The notes under the pieces are model-generated. The model had not been told where the DNA came from and did not search any database. It saw only the letters and a program-made list of their open reading frames with translations. Source: Flavobacteriia bacterium (GTDB lineage Bacteria > Bacteroidota > Bacteroidia > Flavobacteriales > Flavobacteriaceae). From it: a DNA stretch of 64,000 nt. This document shows positions 19,537-28,579 of this stretch, piece by piece. Positions within the stretch are counted from its first letter, which is position 1; every line of letters starts with the position of its first letter. A program made the translations under genes and the position numbers. The stretch spans positions 1 through 64,000 of the forward strand of contig RDYL01000007.1 of the NCBI GenBank assembly GCA_004293165.1, written 5' to 3'.

Positions 19537-20632
19537 TTATTCTTCTTTCTGTCCCATCATCATTAAATAGGCTTTTAGGAAGTTATCAATTTCTCCGTTC
19601 ATAATGCCTTCCACATCACTGGATTCGTAACCTGAGCGAACATCTTTGACTAATTTATAAGGATGCATTACATAATTTCGAATTTGCGAACCCCATTCGA
19701 TTTTCATTTTTCCTGCTTCGATGTCGCTTCGTTGTGCTTGTTGTTTTTTTAATTCAATCTCGTATAACTGCGATTTTAGCATTTGCATGGCACGTTGGCG
19801 GTTGTCTTGTTGCGAACGAGTTTCTGAACACTGAATTTGAATTCCAGTTGGTTTGTGAAACAATTGTACTTTGGTTTCTACTTTATTTACATTTTGCCCA
19901 CCCGCACCACTTGAACGCGAAGTTATGATATCGATATCAGCCGGATTGATTTCAATCTCGATAGAATCATCCACCAAAGGATACACATAAACCGAAGCAA
20001 ATGAAGTATGGCGTTTCGCATTACTATCAAAAGGAGAAATTCGCACCAAACGATGCACACCATTTTCACCCTTTAAATAACCAAAAGCAAAATCACCTTC
20101 AAATTCTAAGGTTACGGTTTTAATTCCAGCCACATCACCTTCTTGAAAGTTTAATTCTCTGATTTTGTAGCCTTGTTTTTCACCCCACATTAAATACATA
20201 CGCATTAACATAGAAGCCCAATCACAACTTTCGGTTCCACCAGCACCCGCTGTAATTTGCAGCACAGCACTCATGCTATCTCCTTCATCGGAAAGCATGT
20301 TTCTAAATTCTAAATCTTCAATATGACTTAAAGTACTTTGGTAGAGCGTTTCTACTTCTTCTTCAGTAACATCACCTTCTTTGAAGAAATCCATCATAAT
20401 TTGAAGTTCTTCAGAGAATTCGATACCTTTATTATAATCTTCTACCCATTTCTTTTTGGAGCGAAGGTTTCTTATAATAATTTCGGCTTCTTTGGCGTTG
20501 TTCCAAAAACCAGGTGCGAAGGTTTTTTCTTCTTCATTCGTTATCTCAATCGTTTTGGCATCAATGTCAAAGATACCTCCTTAACGCACCAAGGCGATCA
20601 ATAATATCTCTGACTTGTTCTGTATTTATCAT
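19537..20632 (-). CDS. prfB: peptide chain release factor 2, made through a programmed +1 frameshift
   Basis: RF2 releases peptides at UGA and UAA. The gene is in two frames. The first runs from the ATG at 20632 for 21 codons, ending LGALRRYL, and stops at an in-frame TGA (20567-20569). The slippery site is AGGAGG TAT CTT TGA C, with an internal Shine-Dalgarno-like AGGAGG, the classical RF2 autoregulatory signal. A +1 shift joins GAC to the long frame and gives about 364 residues. The GGQ loop ([16 protein letters not shown]) and the following QDNRQRAM are intact. Low RF2 raises frameshifting and so its own synthesis. Confidence 0.95.
20566..20584 (-). promoter_or_regulatory. RF2 programmed frameshift site
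   Basis: On the minus strand this reads AAGGAGGTATCTTTGAC: an SD-like AGGAGG, three bases, then CTT TGA C. The ribosome slips from CTT into the +1 frame when RF2 is scarce. The match to the canonical site is essentially complete. Confidence 0.93.
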
Positions 20633-20652
20633 AAATATTGTAGTTTTGTTTT

Positions 20653-20750
20653 GAAATGGGATGTACTAGCCCCGATAGCACTTGAAATCCTTTTTGTTTT
20701 TTATCAAAAAAATAAAAAGATTGCAATGTATAGCGGGAATTAGCTCCTAA
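20653..20750 (+). ncRNA. candidate structured RNA element upstream of the threonine aldolase gene
   Basis: The segment folds into a long hairpin: CTAGCCCCGATAG (20666-20678) faces TAGCGGGAATTAGCT (20731-20745), with an inner pairing of ATCCTTTTT against AAAAAGAT around an AT-rich loop. Very similar elements recur between genes in Flavobacterium. It may belong to the Flavo-1 RNA family, but I could not check the covariance model. The orientation given follows the usual form; the other strand is possible. Confidence 0.45.
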
Positions 20751-20784
20751 AAATTTTATCAAAAATAAGGTATCTAATTGATAT

Positions 20785-21810
20785 ATGGAAATAAATTTAG
20801 TAAGTGATACAGTAACGAAGCCTTCTGTAGAGATGTTAAAGACGATGTTTAACGCAAAAGTAGGTGATGATGTATATAAACAAGACCCAACAGTCAATGA
20901 ATTAGAGGAAACCTTGGCAGATTTATTCGGAATGGAAGCGGCATTGTTTTTTCCTTCGGGAACTATGGCAAATCAAACAGCTATTAAATTGCATACACAG
21001 CCTGGCGAACAAGTAATTTGCGATAAATATTCTCATATTTATCATTATGAAGGAGGAGGAGCTTCTTTTAATAGTGGTATTTCGTGCTGTTTAGTAGATG
21101 GAAATCGTGGTATGATAACAGCCGATTTAGTTAAAAACGCCATAAATGACCCTGAATTTTATCATGCGCCATTGACATCGTTAGTAAGTATTGAAAACAC
21201 AACCAATAAAGGAGGTGGTGCTTGTTATGACATTCAACCGCTTCAAGAAATAAAACAAGTGTGTCTAGACCATAATTTAAAATACCATTTAGATGGTGCC
21301 CGTTTATGGAATGCTTTGATTGCAAAAAAACAACATCCAAAACAGTTTGGAGAATTGTTTGACACGATTTCAGTTTGTTTATCAAAAGGATTGGGTGCTC
21401 CAGTAGGTTCTGTTTTATTGGGAAGCAAGGAAGATATGAAACGCGCTTTGCGTATTAGAAAAATTTTTGGTGGCAATATGCGTCAATCAGGATATTTAGC
21501 TGCGGCTGGATTATTTGCGTTACAAAATAACATCAGCCGTTTAGAAATTGACCACAGAAGAGCGAAAGAATTAGGAAGTTTATTAGAACAAATGCCTTGG
21601 GTTGCCAATGTAGAACCTGTGGAAACTAATATTTTGATTTTTGGATTACAATCTTTTGTAGATGAAAAACTTTTCATGGAAAAATTGAAACAAAAAGGGA
21701 TTGCGATTAGTTCGATGGGACATGGAAAATTAAGAATTGTAACGCATTTAGATTACAAAGAAGTGATGCATGAATATGTAATGGAAGTGTTTTCTAAATT
21801 ACAATTTTAA
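20785..21810 (+). CDS. low-specificity L-threonine aldolase
   Basis: This PLP enzyme splits threonine or allo-threonine into glycine and acetaldehyde. The 341-residue length matches the family. The N-terminus INLVSDTVTKPSVEML, GDDVYKQDPTVNELEE, FFPSGTMANQTAIK and the PLP lysine K201 in CLSKGLGAPVGS are all in place. DGARLWNA supplies the PLP aspartate. It is divergent from prfB across a gap holding a structured element, and is not in an obvious operon. Confidence 0.93.
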   Translation: MEINLVSDTVTKPSVEMLKTMFNAKVGDDVYKQDPTVNELEETLADLFGMEAALFFPSGTMANQTAIKLHTQPGEQVICDKYSHIYHYEGGGASFNSGISCCLVDGNRGMITADLVKNAINDPEFYHAPLTSLVSIENTTNKGGGACYDIQPLQEIKQVCLDHNLKYHLDGARLWNALIAKKQHPKQFGELFDTISVCLSKGLGAPVGSVLLGSKEDMKRALRIRKIFGGNMRQSGYLAAAGLFALQNNISRLEIDHRRAKELGSLLEQMPWVANVEPVETNILIFGLQSFVDEKLFMEKLKQKGIAISSMGHGKLRIVTHLDYKEVMHEYVMEVFSKLQF

Positions 21811-21852
21811 TTTTTGAACACAGATTGAAGAATTTTAAATAATTTTTAAAAT

Positions 21853-21878
21853 CAACCTTGAAACCTGAAACCTGAAAC
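21853..21878. repeat. short tandem repeat (CCTGAAA, about three units)
   Basis: CCTTGAAACCTGAAACCTGA lies in the 77-base gap between the aldolase and permease genes. The unit is 7 bases, with the first copy one base longer. Such intergenic microrepeats are common in flavobacteria. Confidence 0.6.
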
Positions 21879-21887
21879 AAAAATTCT

Positions 21888-22661
21888 ATGGAAATCATAA
21901 TCATATCAATCGTAGCCTTTTTAACAGCAATTCTAACCTTTTTTTCAGGTTTTGGATTGGGAACTTTGTTAACGCCGGTTTTTATGTTGTTTTTCCCTAT
22001 TGATATTGCGATTGGTTTGTGTGGAATTGTACATTTTGCGAATAATTTATTCAAGTTTTTCTTAGTAGGTAAGCATGCTAATAAAGAAGTTTTACTGAAA
22101 TTCGGAATTCCTGCCATTTTTGCTGCTATGATAGGTTCGTGGTTATTATTGCAAATTTCCGATTTAGAACCTTTGTTTAGTTATTCTCTTTTTGGAAAAC
22201 ACTTAGACGTTTATCCTGTGAAATTTATCATTGCGATTTTATTGATATTTTTTGCGCTTTTAGAATTGATTCCGTTTTTAAGTAAATTAGAATTTGGAAA
22301 AGATAAATTACCTTTAGGAGGAATTTTAAGCGGATTTTTTGGTGGACTTTCTGGGCATCAAGGTGCTTTACGAAGTGCATTTTTGATTAAAGCTGGTTTA
22401 TCCAAAGAAAGTTTTATCGCTACAGGAATTGTAGTTTCTATGTTTATCGATTTTACCCGATTGAGTGTTTATGCTTCAAAAATAAAGACTTATACGTTGT
22501 ATGAAAATAAAGTATTGCTAATATCTGCAACGCTTTGTGCAATTACTGGAGCGTATTTGGGCAACCAACTTTTAAAGAAAGTTACTCTAAAATTTATTCA
22601 AGCTTTTGTTGCGGTTTTATTGTTTTTAGTAGCAATTGGGTTGGGAATGGGGGTTATTTAA
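21888..22661 (+). CDS. TauE/SafE-family permease (sulfite exporter-like)
   Basis: The 257-residue protein has about eight hydrophobic helices. The first repeat holds [19 protein letters not shown] and the second [20 protein letters not shown], the duplicated glycine-rich motifs of the TauE/SafE/DUF81 family. Members export or import small organosulfur or carboxylic anions. It differs from the second TauE protein at 24598-25374, which sits in a sulfur operon; this one has no such context. Its last 8 bases overlap the convergent ybaB gene. Confidence 0.85.
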   Translation: MEIIIISIVAFLTAILTFFSGFGLGTLLTPVFMLFFPIDIAIGLCGIVHFANNLFKFFLVGKHANKEVLLKFGIPAIFAAMIGSWLLLQISDLEPLFSYSLFGKHLDVYPVKFIIAILLIFFALLELIPFLSKLEFGKDKLPLGGILSGFFGGLSGHQGALRSAFLIKAGLSKESFIATGIVVSMFIDFTRLSVYASKIKTYTLYENKVLLISATLCAITGAYLGNQLLKKVTLKFIQAFVAVLLFLVAIGLGMGVI

Positions 22662-22977
22662 ACATATCCATTCCAGGAATGTTTGGCATGCCTTCTTTGG
22701 CTACTGCTGCTAATTCTGTTTCATGGATATTTGTAGCTTTTTCGATGGCTTTATTTAATACAGTAACTAAATAATCTTCAAGCATTTCCTTATCTTGAAG
22801 TAAATCATCACTTAAGGTAATACTTTTAATTTTTTTGTTAGCGGTAAGTGTTACTTCAAGTAAGCCATCAGCACTTTTTTCATCAATTAAAACAAAGTCT
22901 AAACGTTTTTTAGTTTCTTCAACTTTTTGTTGGGTTTCTTTAATTTTACCCATCATGCCCATAATATCTCCAAACAT
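22654..22977 (-). CDS. YbaB/EbfC-family nucleoid-associated protein
   Basis: The 107-residue protein matches Yba[22 protein letters not shown] opens the alpha-helical arm, [23 protein letters not shown] is the central strand block, and the Met/Gly/Pro tail [11 protein letters not shown] is typical. YbaB dimers bind DNA with low specificity. In many bacteria the gene follows dnaX and precedes recR; here that context is missing. It is convergent with, and overlaps by 8 bases, the TauE permease gene. Confidence 0.92.
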   Translation of the reverse strand: MFGDIMGMMGKIKETQQKVEETKKRLDFVLIDEKSADGLLEVTLTANKKIKSITLSDDLLQDKEMLEDYLVTVLNKAIEKATNIHETELAAVAKEGMPNIPGMDMFK

Positions 22978-23122
22978 ACTTTTTATTTTTAAATATGGTG
23001 TAAAAATAGCAAATTAGACAACAATTAATATTGTAAAATTTAATTTAAACCAATTATGTGTTTTTTTAATTTGCTATTATTATTCTACTTGGATTGTTCT
23101 TTATAATATTCTCTTAACTAAT

Positions 23123-24532
23123 TTATTTCAAGGTACTTGGGCAAACAAAAGCAGTTAATGGAACATCAGTAGTTCTGATACCTGCCATTCCTTTTTCCAC
23201 ATTAATCATGTTGTGGTAGCCTCTTGCTTTTAAGATAGAAGCCATAATTACCGAACGATAGCCTCCAGCGCAATGTAAAAAGAAAGTATCTTCTTTTGGT
23301 ACTTCGGCTATTTGTTCGTTAACATAATCTAGTGGAATATTTACGGCACTTTCAACGTGCTCAGCCTTAAATTCACTTGGTTTTCTCGCATCAACAACTA
23401 GTGCGTTTTCATATTTTGAAGCAAATACTTCAGGTGATATAGAGTCTATTGTATCCGTTTCAAATCCTCCAGATTTCCATGCGGTTAAACCGCCTTTTAA
23501 GTATCCAAGTGTATTGTCAAATCCTACACGGGATAGTCTTGTAATGGTTTCTACTTCTAAACCTTCTGGAGTAACCAATAAAATAGGCTGTTTCGTATCT
23601 CTAATTAAAGCACCTACCCATGGGGCAAATTGCCCATGTAGACCAATAAATATTGAGCTTGGAATATGTTCTTTTACAAATTCGGCTTCATTTCTAACAT
23701 CTAATATCAACGCTTCTGTTTGGTTGGCAATAGCTTCAAACTCTTTTGGAGATAGAGGAGTGTCTCCTTTTTTTAATATCGTATCTAAACTTTCATACCC
23801 GTTAATATTCATCATCACATTTTGCGGAAAATAAGCAGGAGGTGGCGTTAAACCATCTAATAATTCCGCTTTAAATTCTTCTTTAGTCATGTCGGCTCTT
23901 AAAGCGTAGTTGGTCTTTTTTTGATTTCCTAAAGTATCTGTTGTTTCTTTACTCATGTTTTTACCACAAGCACTTCCAGCACCGTGATTTGGATAAACAA
24001 TTAAATCATCACTCAAAGGCATGATTTTATTTCTTAGCGAATCAAATAAATAACCCGCTAATTTATCCTGCGTTAAATCTTCAACTAAAGCTTGGGCTAA
24101 ATCAGGGCGACCCACATCTCCAATAAACAAAGTGTCACCTGTTATAATACCATGTTGTTTTCCGTTTTCATCAGTAAGTAAATAACAAGTACTTTCTAAT
24201 GTATGACCAGGAGTATGAATTACTTTAATAGTATAATTTCCTACTTTATATTCTTGGTTATCCTCTGCGGTTGTACAATCGTACCCACATTTTGCTGTAG
24301 GGCCAAAAATAATTTCCGCAGCTGTTTTTTTTGCTAAATCGATATGACCTGAAACAAAATCTGCGTGAAAGTGTGTTTCAAATATATATTTAATTTTAGC
24401 ATTATCTTTTTGTGCTCTATCAATATAAGGTTGTACTTCTCTTAAAGGATCAAATATTGCGGCTTCTCCATTATTTTCAATGTAATAAGCAGCGTGAGCA
24501 ATACAGCCTGTATATATTTGTTCGATTTTCAT
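23123..24532 (-). CDS. persulfide dioxygenase-like MBL protein with two rhodanese domains
   Basis: The 469-residue protein joins a metallo-beta-lactamase domain (1-240) to two rhodanese domains (about 255-355 and 365-465), the CstB-like layout. The metal motif is H54-F-H56-A-D58-F59: the histidine of HxHxDH is replaced by F, as expected for a mononuclear-iron persulfide dioxygenase. TPGHTLEST and TGDTLFIGDVGRPDL complete the site. The first rhodanese loop (LLVTPEGLE) lacks the cysteine; the second has it (LHCAGGYRS). It follows a TauE gene and a Crp-type regulator in one operon. Likely role: oxidising persulfides to sulfite or thiosulfate. Confidence 0.9.
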   Translation of the reverse strand: MKIEQIYTGCIAHAAYYIENNGEAAIFDPLREVQPYIDRAQKDNAKIKYIFETHFHADFVSGHIDLAKKTAAEIIFGPTAKCGYDCTTAEDNQEYKVGNYTIKVIHTPGHTLESTCYLLTDENGKQHGIITGDTLFIGDVGRPDLAQALVEDLTQDKLAGYLFDSLRNKIMPLSDDLIVYPNHGAGSACGKNMSKETTDTLGNQKKTNYALRADMTKEEFKAELLDGLTPPPAYFPQNVMMNINGYESLDTILKKGDTPLSPKEFEAIANQTEALILDVRNEAEFVKEHIPSSIFIGLHGQFAPWVGALIRDTKQPILLVTPEGLEVETITRLSRVGFDNTLGYLKGGLTAWKSGGFETDTIDSISPEVFASKYENALVVDARKPSEFKAEHVESAVNIPLDYVNEQIAEVPKEDTFFLHCAGGYRSVIMASILKARGYHNMINVEKGMAGIRTTDVPLTAFVCPSTLK

Positions 24533-24597
24533 ATGTTTAAATTTTATTTTTACAAATTTACTATCTAAATTTTATTTTTATGTGCCTAAAGTTACAT

Positions 24598-25374
24598 TTA
24601 CGATTCTTTTAACAAGATTATGGCAGCCATGAGTAATACAAAGTAAGCAAAAATCTTTTTTAATTGGCTTTCATTCGTATATTTTGTAAGGTACATACCT
24701 ATAAATATTCCAACTACTGAAATAGCTGAAAAGGTTAATAAAAATAACCAATCAATTACCAAGTTCTGCATATCACCAGTAAATCCTACCAATGAGTTCA
24801 TAGCAATAATGAATAGGGAAGTACCAACGGCTTTTTTCATAGGCAATTTGGCAAACAAAATTAGCGCAGGAATGATTAAAAATCCGCCACCTGCACCTAC
24901 TAATCCGATAATGATTCCGATTATAAAGGTTTGAATTCCAATTAAAATCAGATTTCTCTTTTCCTCCACAGTAGTGTCTTGACTTTTCTTCTTTAATACC
25001 GAAAGCGCTCCAAAAATCATAATCACTGCAAAAAACAGCATTAAAAACGTGTTTTTTGTGATGAGAATTGGTGCTTCTAGGATGATATCAGGAATTCTTG
25101 GTACAATATATTTTCGGGTTAAATACACTGCTATGAAAGACGGAATTGCAAATAGGAATCCGCTTTTGATGTCAACTAAATTTTTTCGGTAGTTTTGAAT
25201 CGCTCCAAAAGTTGATGTAGTTCCTACAATAAATAACGAATATGCCGTTGCCGTAACTGGACTTATACTCATTAAATAGACTAAAATAGGAACGGTTAAA
25301 ATAGAACCACCACCACCTGTAAGTCCTAAAACTAATCCTATAAATAACGCACCAACGTAGCCTAAAATCTCCAT
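24598..25374 (-). CDS. TauE/SafE-family permease of the sulfur operon
   Basis: The 258-residue protein has eight or so helices with the two family motifs LVLGLTGGGGSILTVPILVY and GLVGAGGGFLIIPALILF. Its start shares one base with the stop of the Crp-type regulator (TAATG), and the persulfide dioxygenase gene follows 65 bases later. In this context it probably exports sulfite or another oxidised sulfur product. Substrate is inferred from the operon, not from sequence. Confidence 0.9.
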   Translation of the reverse strand: MEILGYVGALFIGLVLGLTGGGGSILTVPILVYLMSISPVTATAYSLFIVGTTSTFGAIQNYRKNLVDIKSGFLFAIPSFIAVYLTRKYIVPRIPDIILEAPILITKNTFLMLFFAVIMIFGALSVLKKKSQDTTVEEKRNLILIGIQTFIIGIIIGLVGAGGGFLIIPALILFAKLPMKKAVGTSLFIIAMNSLVGFTGDMQNLVIDWLFLLTFSAISVVGIFIGMYLTKYTNESQLKKIFAYFVLLMAAIILLKES

Positions 25375-26006
25375 TAGAATTGAAGTATTTCAATTTTATT
25401 TCGGTGCAATTTGATTTTTCCGTTTAGTTCTAAAGCTTTTAATAATCGAGAAATTACAACTCTTGAAGTATGCATTTCATAAGCAATTTCTTGATGCGTA
25501 TTTTTGATTTCGGTATCGCCTATAACTTTCGCTTTATCGGTTAAATATTTGTACAAACGTTCATCTAAATTCATGAAAGCCAAGGTGTCAATTGCTTCTA
25601 ACATTTCGTTTAAACGCACATTGTAACTATCGAAAACAAAGTTTCTCCAGGTTTTGTATTTGGTCAACCATTCTTCCATTTTCTCTACAGGAATCATTAG
25701 CATAGCTCCATCAGTTTCGGCAATCGCACGAATACGACTTTTCGATTGCCCCATGCAACAAGTTAAAGTCATCGCACATGTATCGCCACGTTCTAAGAAA
25801 TATAACAATAATTCATCACCATTTTCATCCTCTCTCAATATTTTAATTGCTCCAGTTAATAAAAGAGGCATTGTTTTGATGTAATCCCCAATTTCTATTA
25901 GGTAATCGTCTGCTTTGAATTCTTTGTAAACCGCTACTTTTGCAATTTCATCCAATAAAGCTTCTTCAAAAATATAGCTATATGCTTGGTCTAAAATATC
26001 TCTCAT
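25374..26006 (-). CDS. Crp/Fnr-family transcriptional regulator
   Basis: The 210-residue protein has a cyclic-nucleotide-binding-like domain (about 25-120) and a C-terminal winged helix (NTHQEIAYEMHTSRVVISRLLKALE, about 167-190). It has no Fnr-type N-terminal cysteine cluster. A notable segment, GDTCAMTLTCCMGQSKSR (near residue 75-95), has three cysteines, which could sense persulfide or redox state. It heads a TauE-persulfide dioxygenase operon and probably controls it and itself. The gap to the divergent gene at 26089 holds paired TGTTAC half-sites. Confidence 0.88.
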   Translation of the reverse strand: MRDILDQAYSYIFEEALLDEIAKVAVYKEFKADDYLIEIGDYIKTMPLLLTGAIKILREDENGDELLLYFLERGDTCAMTLTCCMGQSKSRIRAIAETDGAMLMIPVEKMEEWLTKYKTWRNFVFDSYNVRLNEMLEAIDTLAFMNLDERLYKYLTDKAKVIGDTEIKNTHQEIAYEMHTSRVVISRLLKALELNGKIKLHRNKIEILQF

Positions 26007-26088
26007 TTGTAATCCTTTTTGTAAAGATACAACGAATCTTTAAAAATCAAATGTTACTTTTGTTACAAAGAAATCGAATTTTCGAAAT
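26007..26088. promoter_or_regulatory. divergent promoter region with direct TGTTAC half-sites
   Basis: The minus strand has TTTG, about 18 bases, then TATCTTTA, close to the Bacteroidota -33/-7 pattern for the Crp-type gene. Two TGTTAC copies (26052-26057 and 26061-26066) lie beside the -33 position and could be a regulator site. Binding is inferred. Confidence 0.4.
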
Positions 26089-26640
26089 ATGACCTCAAAA
26101 AAATACAATAAAACCAATTTTCACAAACACACTTTTTGTGAGTTTACCGAAGTAGAACTTACAACTATTTCCAATATTGATTGGACTTACCAAAGTAAAT
26201 CGGGTAGTGGTTATTGTTTTACAGAAGAAGGTGTTTATCGTAGTTCCAATCATTGGGGAAGAGCTGCAAATTGTAGATGGCGATTGATTTCAAGTTCAAG
26301 AACAAAAATTAACAATAGTCAAAATCGTATTGGTTATGCTAAATGGACTGATTTTTACCCGAATAATGAAACCGATAATTTATTTTATATTGAGGTGAAT
26401 TTTGATACAAAAGAAGTAAAGTTTCAACACAAAAATAATACCAACTACAATGGGAAATTTTTTTTACGAAATGCTTCTGAAACAGCAAAAGTAATTCGAC
26501 AAATCAAAGAAATTTTAGAATCCGATGCCTGGGCAAAATATTATTATTTTGAAGATATCGAAAAAGTGAGATTGCATATAATTCAGAAATTAATAAGTAC
26601 TAATGTTTCTTTGAATCAAATTAGAAAAGAATTAAAATAA
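26089..26640 (+). CDS. conserved hypothetical protein
   Basis: The 183-residue protein has no signal peptide or membrane segment. Aromatic and basic residues are frequent (EGVYRSSNHWGRAANCRWRL, YAKWTDFYPNN). The C-terminal third looks helical (TAKVIRQIKEILESDAWAKYYYFEDIEKVRLHII in pieces). I do not recognise the family. It is divergent from the Crp-type regulator, so the two may share control, and is followed after 3 bases by a 72-residue gene. Confidence 0.7.
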   Translation: MTSKKYNKTNFHKHTFCEFTEVELTTISNIDWTYQSKSGSGYCFTEEGVYRSSNHWGRAANCRWRLISSSRTKINNSQNRIGYAKWTDFYPNNETDNLFYIEVNFDTKEVKFQHKNNTNYNGKFFLRNASETAKVIRQIKEILESDAWAKYYYFEDIEKVRLHIIQKLISTNVSLNQIRKELK

Positions 26641-26643
26641 AAG

Positions 26644-26862
26644 ATGGAAGATAAATTTATAGCAATAAAAAAGAATGTTCAGTTAATTATAGATTATATG
26701 GCATTACAAAATTATTCAGAAGCTAGTATCAAGTTGATTAAAGTTAGTGATGATTTAGATAACATGATTGATGCTACTACTGATCAAGTGATTTTGAGAG
26801 AAATCAGTAAATATCAAGTATTATTGAATCATTTACTGATTAAAATGAGTGACAAAGAATAA
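26644..26862 (+). CDS. small helical hypothetical protein
   Basis: The 72-residue, acidic and mostly helical protein (KKNVQLIIDYMALQNYSEAS, ISKYQVLLNHLLIKMSD) starts three bases after the preceding stop. The spacing suggests translational coupling. No family recognised. Confidence 0.6.
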   Translation: MEDKFIAIKKNVQLIIDYMALQNYSEASIKLIKVSDDLDNMIDATTDQVILREISKYQVLLNHLLIKMSDKE

Positions 26863-26974
26863 GATTCATAACTCCAAAAAAGTTTTAATAAAAAAATAGT
26901 ACTTCTAATTAAAACGTTAAATAGCATTAAATATTCTAGCTTAATGATTATTTTTACACCAAAATTTAGTTCCT

Positions 26975-27397
26975 ATGTTTAATAGAGAGAAAATGCTACA
27001 ATTGTGCAATGATTGGAGTAAAAATACCTTAATGAATACCCTAGATATCGTTTACACGGATGCTGGTGAAGATTTCCTAACCGCTACAATGCCAGTGAAT
27101 CCAAGAGTGCATCAGCCTATGGGATTATTGCATGGAGGGGCAACGGTAGCACTAGCAGAAAGTGTAGGAAGTGCTGCATCGTTGATGTTTGTAAATCCAG
27201 AAAAACAAGAAGTTCGTGGTATTGAAATTTCTGCCAACCATTTGAAAAGTAAGCGTGAGGGCGTGGTGACTGCAACTGCTAAAATAATCCATAAAGGTGC
27301 TAGTATCCATTTATGGGAAATTAGAATTGTAGATGAAGAAGGCAAGTTAATTTCGCTTTGTAAATTGACAAATATGGTCTTATCTAGAAGACAATAA
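26975..27397 (+). CDS. menI: hotdog-fold acyl-CoA thioesterase, probably DHNA-CoA thioesterase
   Basis: The 140-residue protein is a PaaI/YdiI-type hotdog thioesterase. The signature HQPMGLLHGGATVALAESVG includes the catalytic glutamate and helix. It is directly upstream of menF with a one-base overlap (TAATG), which points to 1,4-dihydroxy-2-naphthoyl-CoA hydrolysis in menaquinone synthesis. Without the context a general thioesterase role would be equally likely. Confidence 0.82.
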   Translation: MFNREKMLQLCNDWSKNTLMNTLDIVYTDAGEDFLTATMPVNPRVHQPMGLLHGGATVALAESVGSAASLMFVNPEKQEVRGIEISANHLKSKREGVVTATAKIIHKGASIHLWEIRIVDEEGKLISLCKLTNMVLSRRQ

Positions 27398-28425
27398 TGC
27401 AAGTTATTGAAGAAATAAATACACTTTTATCAGCACAAAAACCTTTTGTTTGCTATGTAAAACCAAATGAATCAATTTGGAATTTACTCATTCAACAATC
27501 CAACGAACTAATCAAATTTTACAATCAAGAGGGATTTGTATTTATGCCTTTTCACGAAGGAGATCAGGTTGTAATTCCTTTTGAAGGGAATTCCTTTTCG
27601 CAAGGAACTGTTGAAACATTTGTACAAATAACAGCGCCAAATGTCACTTTTGAAAATAAGCAGAATGAAGATTTTCAAAAGCTTGTTTCTCAAGGAATTG
27701 AAGCAATTCAAAAGAACAAATTTGATAAAGTAGTTTTGTCACGTAAAATAGTTTTGAAGAAACAAATTTCAATTGTAGCAACGTTTCAGAATTTGATAGC
27801 TACTTATCCAAGCGCTTTTCGCTATTTGTTTTTTCATCCAAGAATAGGGTTGTGGATGGGAGCAACACCTGAACAATTGGTGAAAATTAATCTAAATCAA
27901 TTTGAAACAGTGGCCTTGGCAGGAACGCAATTGTATTCCGAAAATGTAATTTGGACAACCAAAGAAATCGAAGAACAGCAATTTGTAACCGATTATATTA
28001 ATACTAAAGTAAAAAATAAAGTAAAACAACTTATAGTTACTGATGTTGAAACAGTTAATGCTGGAAATTTAATACATTTAAAATCGTACATTAGAGGCGA
28101 TTTAACTTCAGATTTTCAGGCAAATGATTTGATTCAAACACTACATCCAACCCCAGCCGTTTGTGGTTTGCCTAAAGAGAGAGCAATTGATTTTATTCTG
28201 AAAAATGAAGGTTATGATCGAAAATATTATGCTGGATTTTTAGGTGAATATAACAAAGAAAATCTAACCGATTTATTTGTAAATTTACGCTGTTTAGAAG
28301 TGGAAAATGATGTTGTGAATATATATGTTGGTTGTGGTATTACAAAAGACAGTATACCAGAAAAGGAATTCATTGAAACCGAAAATAAATCCATGACCAT
28401 GCGAAATGTTTTAGTTTCAAAATAA
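27397..28425 (+). CDS. menF: isochorismate synthase
   Basis: The 342-residue protein belongs to the chorismate-utilising family. It has the C-terminal catalytic blocks KVVLSRKIVLKK, FLFFHPRIGLWMGATPEQL-like residues, ALAGTQ, LHPTPAVCGLPKE and AGFLGEYN. It converts chorismate to isochorismate, the first step of menaquinone synthesis. The N-terminal region is shorter than in E. coli MenF, as in other Bacteroidota. It forms an operon with menI. menD and menB are not in the window. Confidence 0.9.
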   Translation: MQVIEEINTLLSAQKPFVCYVKPNESIWNLLIQQSNELIKFYNQEGFVFMPFHEGDQVVIPFEGNSFSQGTVETFVQITAPNVTFENKQNEDFQKLVSQGIEAIQKNKFDKVVLSRKIVLKKQISIVATFQNLIATYPSAFRYLFFHPRIGLWMGATPEQLVKINLNQFETVALAGTQLYSENVIWTTKEIEEQQFVTDYINTKVKNKVKQLIVTDVETVNAGNLIHLKSYIRGDLTSDFQANDLIQTLHPTPAVCGLPKERAIDFILKNEGYDRKYYAGFLGEYNKENLTDLFVNLRCLEVENDVVNIYVGCGITKDSIPEKEFIETENKSMTMRNVLVSK

Positions 28426-28430
28426 AAATG

Positions 28431-28448
28431 AAACACACAGGCACATAG
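28431..28448. repeat. dispersed intergenic repeat, copy 1
   Basis: AAACACACAGGCACATAG recurs with one base changed at 50460-50477. Both lie in AT-rich gaps after genes. Confidence 0.5.
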
Positions 28449-28579
28449 AAAATTTTAAAAGACATTGTATTTTAAATAGTTCAATAGAAACACTATGTAA
28501 ACTATGTTAAGTAAAATACTAAAATAAACACAAAGAAAATCTATGATTCTATGTGTTTAAAAAATATAAAATTTTAAAA

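Noticed and set aside
19537..20397. Starting RF2 at the internal ATG at 20397
   Set aside because: The upstream leader, the internal SD-like sequence and CTT TGA C show the true start at 20632 with a +1 shift.
20598..20897. 99-codon minus-strand frame over the prfB start and the aldolase start
   Set aside because: It covers two well-supported genes, the frameshift leader and the structured element; its product resembles nothing.
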